In this document: piece after piece, positions 16,185 to 28,500 of the stretch
How positions within the stretch are numbered: position 1 is the first letter of the stretch
How the letters are laid out: every line of letters begins with the position of its first letter
Source: JAKQHY01 sp034429475
GTDB lineage: Bacteria > Chloroflexota > Anaerolineae > B4-G1 > SLSP01
DNA: 35,764 nucleotides
Direction of reading: 5' to 3'
Assembly (NCBI GenBank): GCA_034429475.1
Contig: DAOUGD010000282.1
Span: forward strand, 1-35,764
Program-made: the position numbers and the translations under genes
The notes under the pieces: model-generated
Told to the model about the DNA's origin: nothing
Seen by the model: only the letters and a program-made list of their open reading frames with translations
Database searches by the model: none

Positions 16185-16565
16185 ATGGCCGATAATACCC
16201 TTGTGCTTATCATTGCCGCAGCGGGCCGCCTGCGCGACAGCCTGCGCGTGCTGCTGCGGGCCGGCAACCCCATCACCCAGGTCGCGCAGGCCGATGACCT
16301 GACCGCCGGATTGCGTATGCTGAGGGAACTTTCCCCGGCATTGGTGCTGCTGGACGCCAACGTGGCCGACGAAACTCTCGAATCCGCCATCCAACAACTC
16401 AAAGGCTGCCGGCCCCAGTCGCCCTGTATTGTCCTGACGCACACTTCTGACCAGGAGCGCCGCGCCGAGGCCGCTGATGGCATCTTCCCCGCCGGCGCTT
16501 CCGCCGAAACATTCTTTACCGTCATCGAGAACGCACTTCAATCTTTTCATCTTATCATTCCGTAA
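16185..16565 (+). CDS. Degenerate stand-alone receiver-domain protein
   Basis: A 126-aa protein with the CheY-like alternating pattern. Asp57 in LVLLDANV matches the phospho-acceptor, and VLTHT carries the usual Thr. The acidic pair after strand 1 is absent (LIIAAAGRLRDSL instead of the usual VDDH type) and the conserved lysine is replaced (GIFPAGAS). Mg-dependent phosphorylation is therefore doubtful; a protein-binding role, as in atypical receivers, is more likely. There is no output domain, signal peptide or Shine-Dalgarno. Its stop is 23 nt before the giant gene, so the two are almost certainly co-transcribed from the promoter containing copy B. It may modulate the neighbouring regulator or the expression of the giant protein; this is inference. 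Confidence 0.75.
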   Translation: MADNTLVLIIAAAGRLRDSLRVLLRAGNPITQVAQADDLTAGLRMLRELSPALVLLDANVADETLESAIQQLKGCRPQSPCIVLTHTSDQERRAEAADGIFPAGASAETFFTVIENALQSFHLIIP

Positions 16566-16588
16566 ATCCTGTCATAAGGAGGATACCC

Positions 16589-19500
16589 ATGAATCGTATT
16601 CGTCAATATAGTTATGGCATTTTAGCCCTCAGTCTGCTCCTGCTCGTGCTGACCACCGTACTGCCCTCCACCGCCGCACTGTCGGCGGAAGGGGTCGTGC
16701 GGCGCGCTTGGCAGCGCGTGCAATACCTCGGCGTCTACGACTTCGCCACCGAGCTGGCGCAGACGCAGACGCCCGGCCCAACGCTCGCCAATGTGGGACG
16801 GAGCAGTTCCACGCAGACGGTCTACATGGAAGGCCACACCGACCAGCCGGCGCAGTTGATGGAGATGAGCCTCTGGCAGAACGGCGGTAACACCCTCACC
16901 GGGCGCGATGGGCTGGAAATCCGCATCGCGGACGGCAAAGCCTACGGGCGCGCCATCGGCGAGGAAAGCTGGCGCGCAGTCTCCGACTTCACCGACGCCT
17001 TCGCGCCGGGCGAAGACCCGTTGGGCTACCTCGCCGGCGCGGAGAATATCCGCGAAGTGGGGCAAGAAACCCGCGAGGGCATCGAATTCACCCGCTACGC
17101 CTTCGACCTGAACGGCCCCCGTTTTGCGGCGCACATGCGCGATCAGATGGAGCAGGAATTGATTGCGAAAGGCGAACTTCCGCCCGGCGTAGAACTGAGC
17201 ATGGCCGACGAATACGTGGCCATGTCCGGGGAGGGCGAAATCTGGGTCGACAGCCAGGACTTGCCCCTGCGCCTGACCCTCCACGTGACGTACCCGGAAG
17301 AGACGAATGGCGACCGCGTCAGCGCGGACATCCGCACCGACTTCTCCGGGTACCCGGAAGCCGCGGCGGCCAATCGCGCGGGCGCGTGGCTGGCCGGGAC
17401 GCTGCATCTCCCGCGCACGTCAGGTGAGTGGCAGCAGACCGCCCATCGCGGCGGGATGGCCCTGGGGGTGCTGGGACTGGTCGTCCTCCTGATCACCGCC
17501 GCCAATTCCCGCAAACTCTACATCGCCGTGGCCGTACTCGTGATCGTGTCCACCGTCGTCACGCCGTTACTGCAAAGCCAACAAGTGGCCGCCTTCTCCG
17601 AAAAAGCCTCTGCCGAACGCACTGCGCAGGAACAAGAACAGGCTGAAGCCGAGGAGTCGCGCGAGTATCGGCAGCAGGTGAACACCTCCAACTGGAATGC
17701 CAATGCCGATCCGCTGGCCGCAGCGGAAGCCGCTCAGTCCCTCGACCTCCCGACTGAATTAGCCGCCGCGCAGCCGTCCACGTCTGCCGCCTTGTTGACT
17801 GAACCCATGCCCGATCCCGCCAGCGACGCCGATGGCGACGGCCTCACCTACGCGCAGGAAACGGCCCTGGGGACCATTGCCGATAACGCCGACACCGACG
17901 GCGACGGTCTGACCGATAACATCGAAGTGCAGGGGTTCAGCTACGCCGGGAAACTGTGGTATAGCGATCCGACATACTATGATACGGACATGGATGGCAT
18001 TACCGACGTGCAGGAATGTCCGCAGCGGCAGCGCGAATCCCAGAACCAACTCTCGCCCGACGCGCTCTGCCAGGATACCGACAGCGACGGAACGCCCGAC
18101 CTCTTTGACCGCGACTCGGACAACGATGGCCTCCCTGATAAGTTGGACTATTCGCCCACCCGCAAGCTAGGGGCGGCGGACACCCCCTTCACCTACGAAA
18201 CGCCGTTCCACCTGATTATCAACGATGCGCAGGCGGATAACCCGCTGGTCGTGGATTTCCAATTGCGCCCCCAGAACCCCGAACACCTGACCTACGTGAT
18301 GAACGTGCTGGATTGGCCGGATGGTGATACCAAAGGCCAGGTGCAGCGGGCCAAAGGCAACCATGCGACCTTCGCAGACGTCGCGCCCGGCGGCGCCGCC
18401 CGCGAAGCCAATGGCGACATGCGCCTGATCCCGATGCTGGAAATCGAGATGAACGGCGACACCCTCCCCCTGCCCTTGACGACGACGCTGCAAGCGACCG
18501 CCTACCTCGAAAATGAGATCGCCGGCCAAATTGCCATGACCCAGCAGCCCGGCCAGCCGATCCAGTTGGCTTTTACCTTTGCCGATACACAGCCGTACAC
18601 GATGGTCATCTACGCTGACAATGCCTCCTGCCCCGGCGGGACGGCGGCCTACACCTTCACTGCTGTGCACGATGGCGACGTGCGCATGGTGAGCGGTATT
18701 TCGTTGAATGTCCTGGCGGATGGCAAACGGCTGATGAGCGTCTCCGGCGGTGGGCAGCAAGTGTGCGCCAATCTGGGGAATGTGATCAACGGCCCCTACT
18801 CCGACCGGGCGGTAGACCTCGCCCAGATGCAGAGCTACGGCATCGCCGTGCGGGAAAAAACCGACGGGGGCTTGCTGGCCTACGTGCCGCTGAGCGTTAT
18901 CGCGGATGAAACTGGCGGCGGGCGCGTGGGTTTCCTGGGCCGGATGTATTACCAGCCCGGCGCGAGTTGGGGCGACGCCCATCAGATGCGGATGGTGTGG
19001 CTCGTGGATGCGCTGGTGGATCGCTGTAAAAACCGTCCAGCCTCCGACCCCCGGACACAAGAGCAATGGTGTTCTGACCCCAACAACTGGGATTTGAATC
19101 AAACGCAAGTGGTGCAGACCTACTCGGACGAGTGGTTCCTGGCCGGTATGATCGCGCGGGAAGATCACGGCCTGGATATGGCCGTCGTCTTTGAAGACCC
19201 GGCCACCGACTCGGCCCCGGACGTGGACGAGTACCTGTGGCACCTCACGGAAGGATTGGGCGGCATCTTCCTCACGGCCAGTGATACGAACAACGACGGG
19301 CAGCGCGACCTCACCATCCCCGAAATCGTGCGCCGCTTCGACAGCCAGCACAACGCCGGCGTCTCCGATGAACAGCGGTGGGACATCCCCCAGAACGCGC
19401 TGCGGGTGCTGACCTACGCCTTTGCCAACGCCGATGAGGTGGCGACGCTGCCGATGACTCACACGCGGCAACTTCTGCAAACTTACTTCACCGCGCCGGA

Positions 19501-22500
19501 TGGCAGCGCCAAAGTGAGCGCCCCCACCCTGCTGTTTGCCCAGGAACAGCGCGCCCGCTACGCCAACCTGGGTATGAGCGCCGAGGCCGTGCGTACCGCC
19601 CGCCTGGGCGGCGCGGCGACGGACAACCAACTGACCCTGAGCATCCCCGGCGACGTGCTGACGCAGGCCGTATATCAGTGGGCGCCCTATCACCAGGTCA
19701 ACGGCGTGTGGGAGGCCATGCCCCTGGATAACTATTTCCAGCGTTTTACAGGGGTATTGCAGCCGATTCTGGAAAGCGACACGGAAGCTTACGCTAACTT
19801 AACCCCTGAAGAAAGAACCAAAGCCCTGAACGCTCAGGGCGTGTTAGCGCAGGGATATTACCTCTCGGTTTATCAGAGTATGTCGGCCGTTGTGCAAAAG
19901 GGCGCGACCTTGATCAAACCGGCCGTTCCCGGTCAAGATAGCGACTACAAGTATGTCAAGACCGGCGGCACGGTCGGCAAAGTGATCATTACGATGGTCA
20001 AATCGCTGGTCAAGACCTTCATCAAAACCAGCATTTCCGTACTCAAACTCTACGTTGGCGATTTCTTAATCAAAAATAGTGGCGATCTATTGAAGCTGCT
20101 GGTGCAGTGTGTCACCCCGCTGGCAAATCTGATCGGGGGGGTCCTCTCGGCCACCGCGTGGTTTTTCAAATACCTGACGCAAATCAGGGGCGGTGAGGGT
20201 ATCTTGTTGATGGTGGGGATTGCCATCATCCTGGCTGCGGTCGTTGCTGTCGCCTGCCTGTTGGCCATGGTAAGCACCATAGCGTTGTTGTCGTCCGGCG
20301 CCGCAGCCATCGTGGCCTTGATCCTCAGCCCAGATACAGTCGCTACGTTCTTCGCCATCGTCAAGCTGGTGTGCAGTGTGCTGACGCTGATAGTGACGAT
20401 CATTACGACCATCATCAGCATCGTAAAAGCGGTGATCGCCGTCATCAAAGCCGCCGGGGACCTCACCGCCGCCATCAACATCGGCGCCCTGGTTCTCGGC
20501 GCCATCGTCGCCATCATCGCGTGGGCCATCGGCGTCGTCATCTCCGTCGGCCTCTTCGTCGTCCAGGTGATCGTCTTGCTCGCCTTCGGCTATAACCTCT
20601 TCAGCCCCGAAGTGCTGACGCTGGTAGCCGACCTGATCGCCGAACTTGCGCTCTCCATCGTGACGCTCTTGATCGGCCTGATACCGATCGTGGGCGCCGT
20701 GCTGATGGGCCTGATGGGCGTCATTGACGCAATTGTGGGCGTCGTCTGCACACTGATTCCTGGCAAGGACCCCGTGGCGGCCAGATGGTTCTGTGGTGGC
20801 ATCACCGGCTTCTTCAAAGTGGCAATCTCCAGTGCTATCTACAGCTACGCGGTCGTCGTCTCGATGAAAAATCCCCAACGCCTCCAGCTTACTTCCCTGG
20901 ATACCAGTCTGGCGGACCCCAAGCAAGGATTCAAGGTTGGGCAGAAGATGACCTTCAAAGTCGGCATATCCAATGAGATAGACACCATTACGGTGTGGGA
21001 AGCGGCCGGGGCAGGGTTGGCGTATGCGGTCATCTACCCTCAACTGGAAGGAATAGACAACCTGGTGCGCCAATCTACATTTGCATACCGGTTACAACCG
21101 ACCAAAAATGACTTTCACCAAGATCTCAAACTAAATCAGAACCCGCAAATCTGGCGTCAAGGCTGGCATAAAAATCCCGACTTCTTATTTGATCCCTCCA
21201 ACACGCCAGGCGCCGGCCCTTACATTATGACGGCTACAACCGCCAGCCAGTTGACCTTTAACCAGGCCGGTATGAATGTCACAATGCCCGCGTATCTCTC
21301 AGAGGGGTATGCGTTACCGGCGCATGAATGTTGGCTCCTGGGCCTCGTCAGCTATGGGTACGTATTCTTTACGCCAAAGGCTACCGAATTTTGCACCATC
21401 AAAACCTCGGCGGCGACTAACCACATTGACCTGAGCAGCGTGCTCGAATATGACATCTTCCCGGCGACGCTCGACGAGTTCTACGCTCTGGCAGCCCGCG
21501 ATGGCGGCTACGCCCTGGCCTGGAGCCAGACAAGCTACCCCGTCTTCCCCCGCCTCAAGGACGCCGACGGCGACGGCCTGCTCAACGCGGCCGACGGCGG
21601 CAGCGACCCCGACGACCGCCGTTGGGACGCCGACGGCGACGGCCTTTCCGACTATTTCGAGGCGCAAAAGGGCACGCCCCCGCTTTCCGCCGATGCCGAC
21701 GGCGACGGCTTGAGCGATGCCGAAGAATTGATTCGCAAGACCGACCCGCTCAAGGCCGACAGCGATGGCGACGGTCTGACCGACGCCGACGAACTGGCCG
21801 GCTGGGAATTCGTCTACGGGTTCGACGCCGCCGGGCAGCCGCTGCGCACCTGGGTGTGGCCCGATCCGCAGGTGGGCGACGCCGACGGCGATGGCCTCAA
21901 CGACGCGCGCGAAAAAGCGTTCGGCTTCAACCCGCGCGTGCCCGACGAAGGCAACGCGCTCGCCTACACCGCCGCGCTGGACGAAGCGCAGCCCGGCGGC
22001 GGCTGGCAGGCGTCCGATGGCGTGGTCAAGCCCGGCGATACCCTGCGCTACACCGGCGCGGTGGAAAACCGGCTCAACGCCCGCTACGCCCAGGGCTTGT
22101 TCAGCACCGACCTGCCGGCGGGGATAACGGGCAACGTCGCCCCGCAGAACTTCATCTTGCAGCCGTTGGAGAAGACCACGGTGAGCGGTCAGGTGCAAGT
22201 CGCGCCCACCGCCGCCTCCGGCAACCTCGCCCTCGCGCAGACTGCCGGCGCGCTCGTCACCGACCCGCGTACTGCGTCCGGCGGGGCCAGCTTGTTGCTC
22301 CACTTCGAGGAGGCGACTGGCGCGACCACCTTCCTGGACGAATCCGGCAGCTTCCGCCGCCACAACGCCGCCTGCGCCGCCGGTAGTTGTCCCGAAGTGC
22401 TTGAGGAAAACGGGATCTTTGGCCGCTATGCCTTTTTCAACAACACGACTGTCACCGTGGCCGACGCGCCCGACCTGCGTTCCGGCGCCTTCACCCTGAG

Positions 22501-25500
22501 CCTGTGGTACTACTGGCGCGATGGCAGCAACGGCCCGGTGTTCCTCACGAGCAAAGGCGTGGGGAACCTGGAAATCCAACTGGGCAACGGCGCCGGCGAC
22601 CCCCGGCTGTTGCGCGTGATTGCCGCCGGGCATCCCGGCGCCACGTTGGATGTTCTGGATGGGGCGGTCCGCGAGGCCTGGACGCACCTCGTCGTCGTGT
22701 ACACGGGCAGCGAGATCCATGTCTACAGCAACGGCGTCTTGCTCCGCAGCCGAACCGACATCACCGGCGGGACCGACCTCGCCGCCAACACCGCCCCGCT
22801 GACCCTGGGCCGCCGCAGCGATGGCGGCTATCCCTTCCTCGGTTCGCTGGACGAAGTCCGGCTCTATCCCCGCGCCCTCACCGCCGCCGAAGCGCAAGCC
22901 CTCTATCGCCGGCCGCTGATGAAGTTTGACTTCAACCGCCCCCCCGCCGACAACCGCTGGCGCGATGAGTCCGGCCTGAAATACGATGCCTACTGTAATA
23001 GCCCTATATGCCTGGCCGTCCAGTCGCCCGAGGGCATTTACCAGAACGCGATCTTCTTCCCGGCCCCCGGCTGGGGCTTGTGGACGGCAATGCCTATCCC
23101 CTTCGACTTCACCGCCGGTCAGGTCACGTTGTCAGCCTGGGTGCATCCGCGGTTTATGCCCTCCAGCAACGCCACCCTGATCGGGTCACTGGGGTATGGA
23201 GATCGCAACGCCGCGCCTTCGTTGCGCCTCAACGGCCAAACGGTGCTGTTTGGCTATGGCGATGGCGTAGCCTGGCGCGAAGTGCAGTGGGACAACGTCG
23301 TATCGCTCGGCGACTGGAACCACCTGGCGGTCACGCTGGCCGGCCAGACCGCGCAACTGTACGTCAACGGCGTCCCCCAGGCAACCCGGGGGATGGGCGG
23401 CGCCCCCCGCGCGTACAGAGACATGATGGTCATCGGCCGCGACTTCATGGGGTTGCTGGACGAAGTGACCCTCTATGCCCACACGCTCACCGCCGAGGAA
23501 GTGCTGGCCGAATATCGCCGGTATGCGGTGGCGCTAGACCTGCCGCTGGACGACGCGCCCGGCAGCCGCACGTTCCAGGACGCGACCCAGCAGAGCAGCG
23601 CCGCCTGCTCCGGCGCGAGTTGTCCCGTCTCCGGCGTCCCCGGTCGCATCAACCAGGCCGCCACTTTCGACGGCGTGAACGACGCCGTGCGCGTCGCCAA
23701 CAGCGCCGCGCTGCGCCCCGCCATCTTCTCGCTAAGCGCGTGGTTCCAATGGGACGACATGGGCACGGCCAATGTGCAGTTCATCACCGGCAAGGGCCTG
23801 GAACACTTCGAGATCCACACCGGCGGCGACGCCGGCGTCAACGGCCTGCGCGTCATCCCGGCCGGCTACACCCGCAGCAGCGTAGACGTGGCGAACTTCA
23901 TCCAGCCCGGCTGGAACCACGTCGTCGTGACCTACGACGGCAGAAATGTCTTTGTCTACCGCAACGGCGTCCAGGTCGGCAACCGCGCGGGCATCGCAGA
24001 TAGCTACGATCCCGCCATGGACGCCGCGCCCTTCTGGGTAGGTTGCCGCAACGGGGGAGGCTATCCCTTCCACGGCGCGATTGACGCCGTGCAGCTCTAC
24101 AACCGCGTTCTCACCGCCGCCGAGGTGCAACAGCTCTACCAATCCGCGCCGCTGTTCCTCCTGCGCTTCGATGAAGGCGTCGGCGCGACGCAATTCACCG
24201 ATGCCTTCAGCAGCAAAACCGCCGCGTGCGCCGGCGCAACCTGCCCCGTCAGCGTGCGCGGGCAACTGGGGAACGCGCTGGAATTCGATGGCATGGACGA
24301 CCGCGTGCAGGGCGACCTCGCCAGCAATGCGACGGATAACGTCTCGCTGATGGCCTGGATCCGCTGGGCCGGCGTCAACGGTCACGGTCAGATGATCGCC
24401 CACAATGGCAACTCCTCCACCGACGGCTACGGTCTCTACCTGGCGGCGGATGGGACGTTGCACCTCCTCAACGGCGGGGTGAGCTTGGTCGCCGCCGCGC
24501 TCAAACCGCCCCAGGATAGCTGGACGCATGTGGCGGCTGTGCGCGAGAACGGCGTGTGGAAGCTGTACGTCAACGGCAGCCTCGCCCCCCTCGCCGGCAA
24601 CCCCATCCCCCGCACGCCCACTGCCGCCTTCTACGTCGGCGCGAACAACGCCGGGGGCGACGCCTTCAACGGGCGTATTGACCACGTCGCGCTCTACGTC
24701 ACCGCCCTCTCCGGGGTAGACGTGGACGCCATCTACCGGTATCAATCGCAGTGGGTGGAAGAACGCCAGTCCTTCGCCCTCACCGTAGACGCCGACAAAC
24801 CCACCTCCACCCTGCAATCCGCCGCGCCCTACCGCCCCAACCGCGATGTCGTGCTGCACGTTGCCGCCGCCGACGCGACCTCGGCGGTGGATAAGGTCGA
24901 GCTGGGCGTCAACGGCAACTGGACGACCGCGCCCACATGCCGCGACGCCGACGCCGCCTGGTGTCCCACCTTCGACCCGACCGCGCTGAACGGCGAGGGC
25001 GTCTACACCCTCCAGACGCGCGCCACCGACCGGGCCGGCAACGTCGAGACGCCCGGCGCGGGCGCGACCTTCTACGTGGATGCAACGCCGCCCACCGTCG
25101 GCGCAACGCTCCCGACGGGCGCCATCGCCCCACAGCGCGCCGGCGACCTGTGGACGGTGGCCCTCGCGGGCACGGTGAATGACCCGGCCCTGCCTGGCGG
25201 CGCGGCCGGCAGCGGCGTGGCGAGCGTCCACGTCGCCCTGTACGATGCGAGCGGCGTCACGGCCGGCGCGGGCGAACAGGCCGCCACGGTCACGGGCGCC
25301 GCCTGGGCCGCGACCTACGCCTTCCCCGCCGCCCCCACCGGCGTGTATACCGTCTCGGTCACAGCTTCCGACGCGGTGGGCAACGCGCGCACAACGGCGG
25401 TAGGCGTCCTCCACCTGGATGGCGCCGCCCCCACCGCCAGCCTCGATAAAACCGACCTGCCGACCAACACCATCACCTCCACCCTGACGCTGCGCGGGCT

Positions 25501-28500
25501 GGTCGGCGAACTGCCGTCGCTCACCGGTCAGGTCTTCCACCTGGCGTTGGAAGAAGACGCGGGCGCAACGACCTTCTACGATAGCAACGGGCGCGGCGTC
25601 AACGGCGCATGTTCCGGCGCGACCTGCCCCACGGCGGGCGTCGCCGGGCAGAACGGACGCGCGCTGGACTTCGACGGCGTGGACGACTATCTCACCGTCA
25701 CGCCGCCCGTCACCCCCACCGAGTTCACGCTCAGCTTGTGGTTCCAGTGGGATGACCTCAATTCCGATGCCGTCCAATTCCTGGCGGGCAAGGGCGTGGA
25801 GACCTTTGAAATCCAAACCGGCGCGGGGAACCGCTTGCGGGTGATCCCCGCTGGCTATCCTGAAACGCACGTGGACGTTCCCGGCTTTGTGCAGGCCGGA
25901 TGGAATCACGTTGCGCTCACCTACGACGGCAGCACAGTCATCGTCTACCGCAACGGTGCGCCGGTGGGCAGCCGCGGCGGCGTTACCGGCGTGGACTTGC
26001 TCGCCGATGCCACCCCGTTCAACATCGGGCGGCGCGGCGACGGGACGTATCCCTTCGACGGGCAGATTGACGACGTGCGCCTCTTCGACCGTGTGCTGGA
26101 ACCCGCCGAGATCGCGCTGCTGGCGCAATCCCAGGTGGCGGGGGTGAGCAAAGCGGACGTCGCCTTCACCCCGGCCATGCCCGGCTCGCCGCTCTACAAC
26201 GAAAGCGCGCCCGCCGGACAGGTGCTCCATCTGCCGCTGGAAAGCGCGGGCATGGACGCCAACGTATCCATCCTGCGGGATGTCTCCGGCAGCAACGCCC
26301 ACGGCGGCTGCGAGGGGACGGCTTGCCCCACCCTCGGCACGAATAGCCCGGCCTACGTCGGCGCGCAGTTTGATGGCGTGGATGACCTTGTCACCGTGAG
26401 CGACCCCGGCGGGTTGAGCCTGGCGACTTTCAGCGTGGGCGGATGGGTCAGGCCAGACCAGATCGTGGCGGACTGGCAGGTGCTCATCGCCAAGGGGAAT
26501 CCGTGGGGCCATTACCGCAACTACGGCTTGTGGATCAAGCCCAACGAGTTAACCCTCGACTTCGGCTTCAAAAGCGGCCACGACTGCGCCGATTACTACA
26601 CCTATGTCAGCCAGGGCGCGCTGCCGCTCAATGCCTGGACTTACGTGCTGATGACCTACGACGGGACCGCGCTCAAGCTGTACCTGAACGGGCAGTTGGA
26701 TAGCGCGGTGAACGTCACCGCCGCCCCTTGCCAGACGGCCTATCCGGTGCAGATCGGGCGGCTAGGATTCGGCGGCGCGGCGTTCCACGGCGCATTGGAC
26801 GACGTGCGCGTGTTCAACCGCGCCCTGACCGCCGCCGAAATCCAGACGCTTTACTGGGGCGCGGGGCCAGAGTTCCGGCTAGACTTTGAAGAAACTTCGC
26901 TCAAGTCCGGCGATGGAATCGCCGACAGCTCCGCGCGCGGACACAATGGCCTGTTGTACACCGGCGACGCCGCCCTCAAAGGAATCACCGGCCAGGTGGG
27001 GCAGGGTGCGTTGGCGCTGGATGGCGTGGACGACAGCGTGAGTATCGCCGGCGTACCGGCTCTCGCGCCGGAGCAGTATACGCTGAGCTTGTGGTTCCAA
27101 TGGGACGACATAGGCTCGGAGCAGGCACAGTTCATCACGGCCAGGGGCTTGGAACATTTCGAGATGCACACCGGCGGCGGCGCCGGCGTCAACGGCCTAC
27201 GGGTGATTCCGGCCGGTTATCCCGAAACGTCCGTAGACGTGCCGAACGTCATCCAACCGGGCTGGAACCACGTCGTCGTCACCTACGACGGCAGCGCGGT
27301 GTATGTCTATCGCAACGGCGTCCTGGCGGGCAGCCGCACCGGCATCACCGGCGGCGAGAGCCTGACCGCCGACAGCGCGCCCTTCCTGCTGGGCCGCCGC
27401 AGCGACGGCGGCGGCTTGTTCGACGGCGCGCTGGACGACGTGCGCCTCTACGCGCGCATCCTCTCCGCCGCCGAAATCCACGATCTCTACGTTCAGGGCT
27501 GGCAGACAACCACGCTCACCCAAAATACCAACGGCATGGCTCACTGGAACGCCGCCGTCCCCGGCGGCCTGGAAGGCAACTACCAGATCACCCTGCGTGG
27601 GCAGGACGCCTTCGGCAACGCAGCGCAGAGCGTGTTGCGGCCCTGGCAGGGAACGATAGACACTTTCGCGCCGCGCGTCAGCCTGACCAAAGCGACGCTG
27701 GGCGCGGGCGCGACCTTGCGCTATCAGTACACCTGCACCGCCGAAGACTTCGCGCTCACGGAAGGAGGCTTTGTGTGTCCCTGCGCCGCGCCAGACAAGA
27801 CTTTCTACCAATCGCCCTGGTATCAGGCCGCGTCGGGCGCGCCGGCCCTGTACCGCCTCACCGCATCCTGCACGGTCAGCGCGCAGTCGCCGGTGGCGGA
27901 GACGCTCACGGCTTGCGACAAGTTTGGGAACTGCGCCACCACCGGGGTCGGCGGGCTGGTGATGACCCCGCTCAAGCCAACCGCCGTTACGTTGGATACC
28001 GCCATCACCGAACCGGCGGACGGCGACGTGCTGGCGACCACGCCCGTCACCGTGTCCGGCGCAGCTTACGCGCTCGCCGCGCTGCGCGCGCTCACTGTCA
28101 CGGCAGACGCCGCCGTCATCCACACGCAGACCTGGGGGGGGACGCTCACGGAGACGACGTGGAGCTTCGCCTGGACGCCGGCGGCGGAAGGCGCGCACAC
28201 GCTCACCGCCATCGTGCGCGACGCGACGGGCGCGGTACTCACGCAGACCACGCCGATCACCGTCTACGTGGATACCACCGCGCCGACGGTTGCCATCGTC
28301 TCGGATGTGTTGACCACCACCCACTACCGGCCCTCCGGCGAGGTAGGACTCACCGGCACGGTGGCCGACGCGGGCGGTGTACAGAATGTTATTGTAGAGG
28401 TAACAGCCGCCGATGGGACGTTCCTGCACGGCACGCTGGCCGACGTCGCCGGGACGACCTGGCGCGCGCCCTGGATCGTGGACGTGACCGCGCTGCCCGC

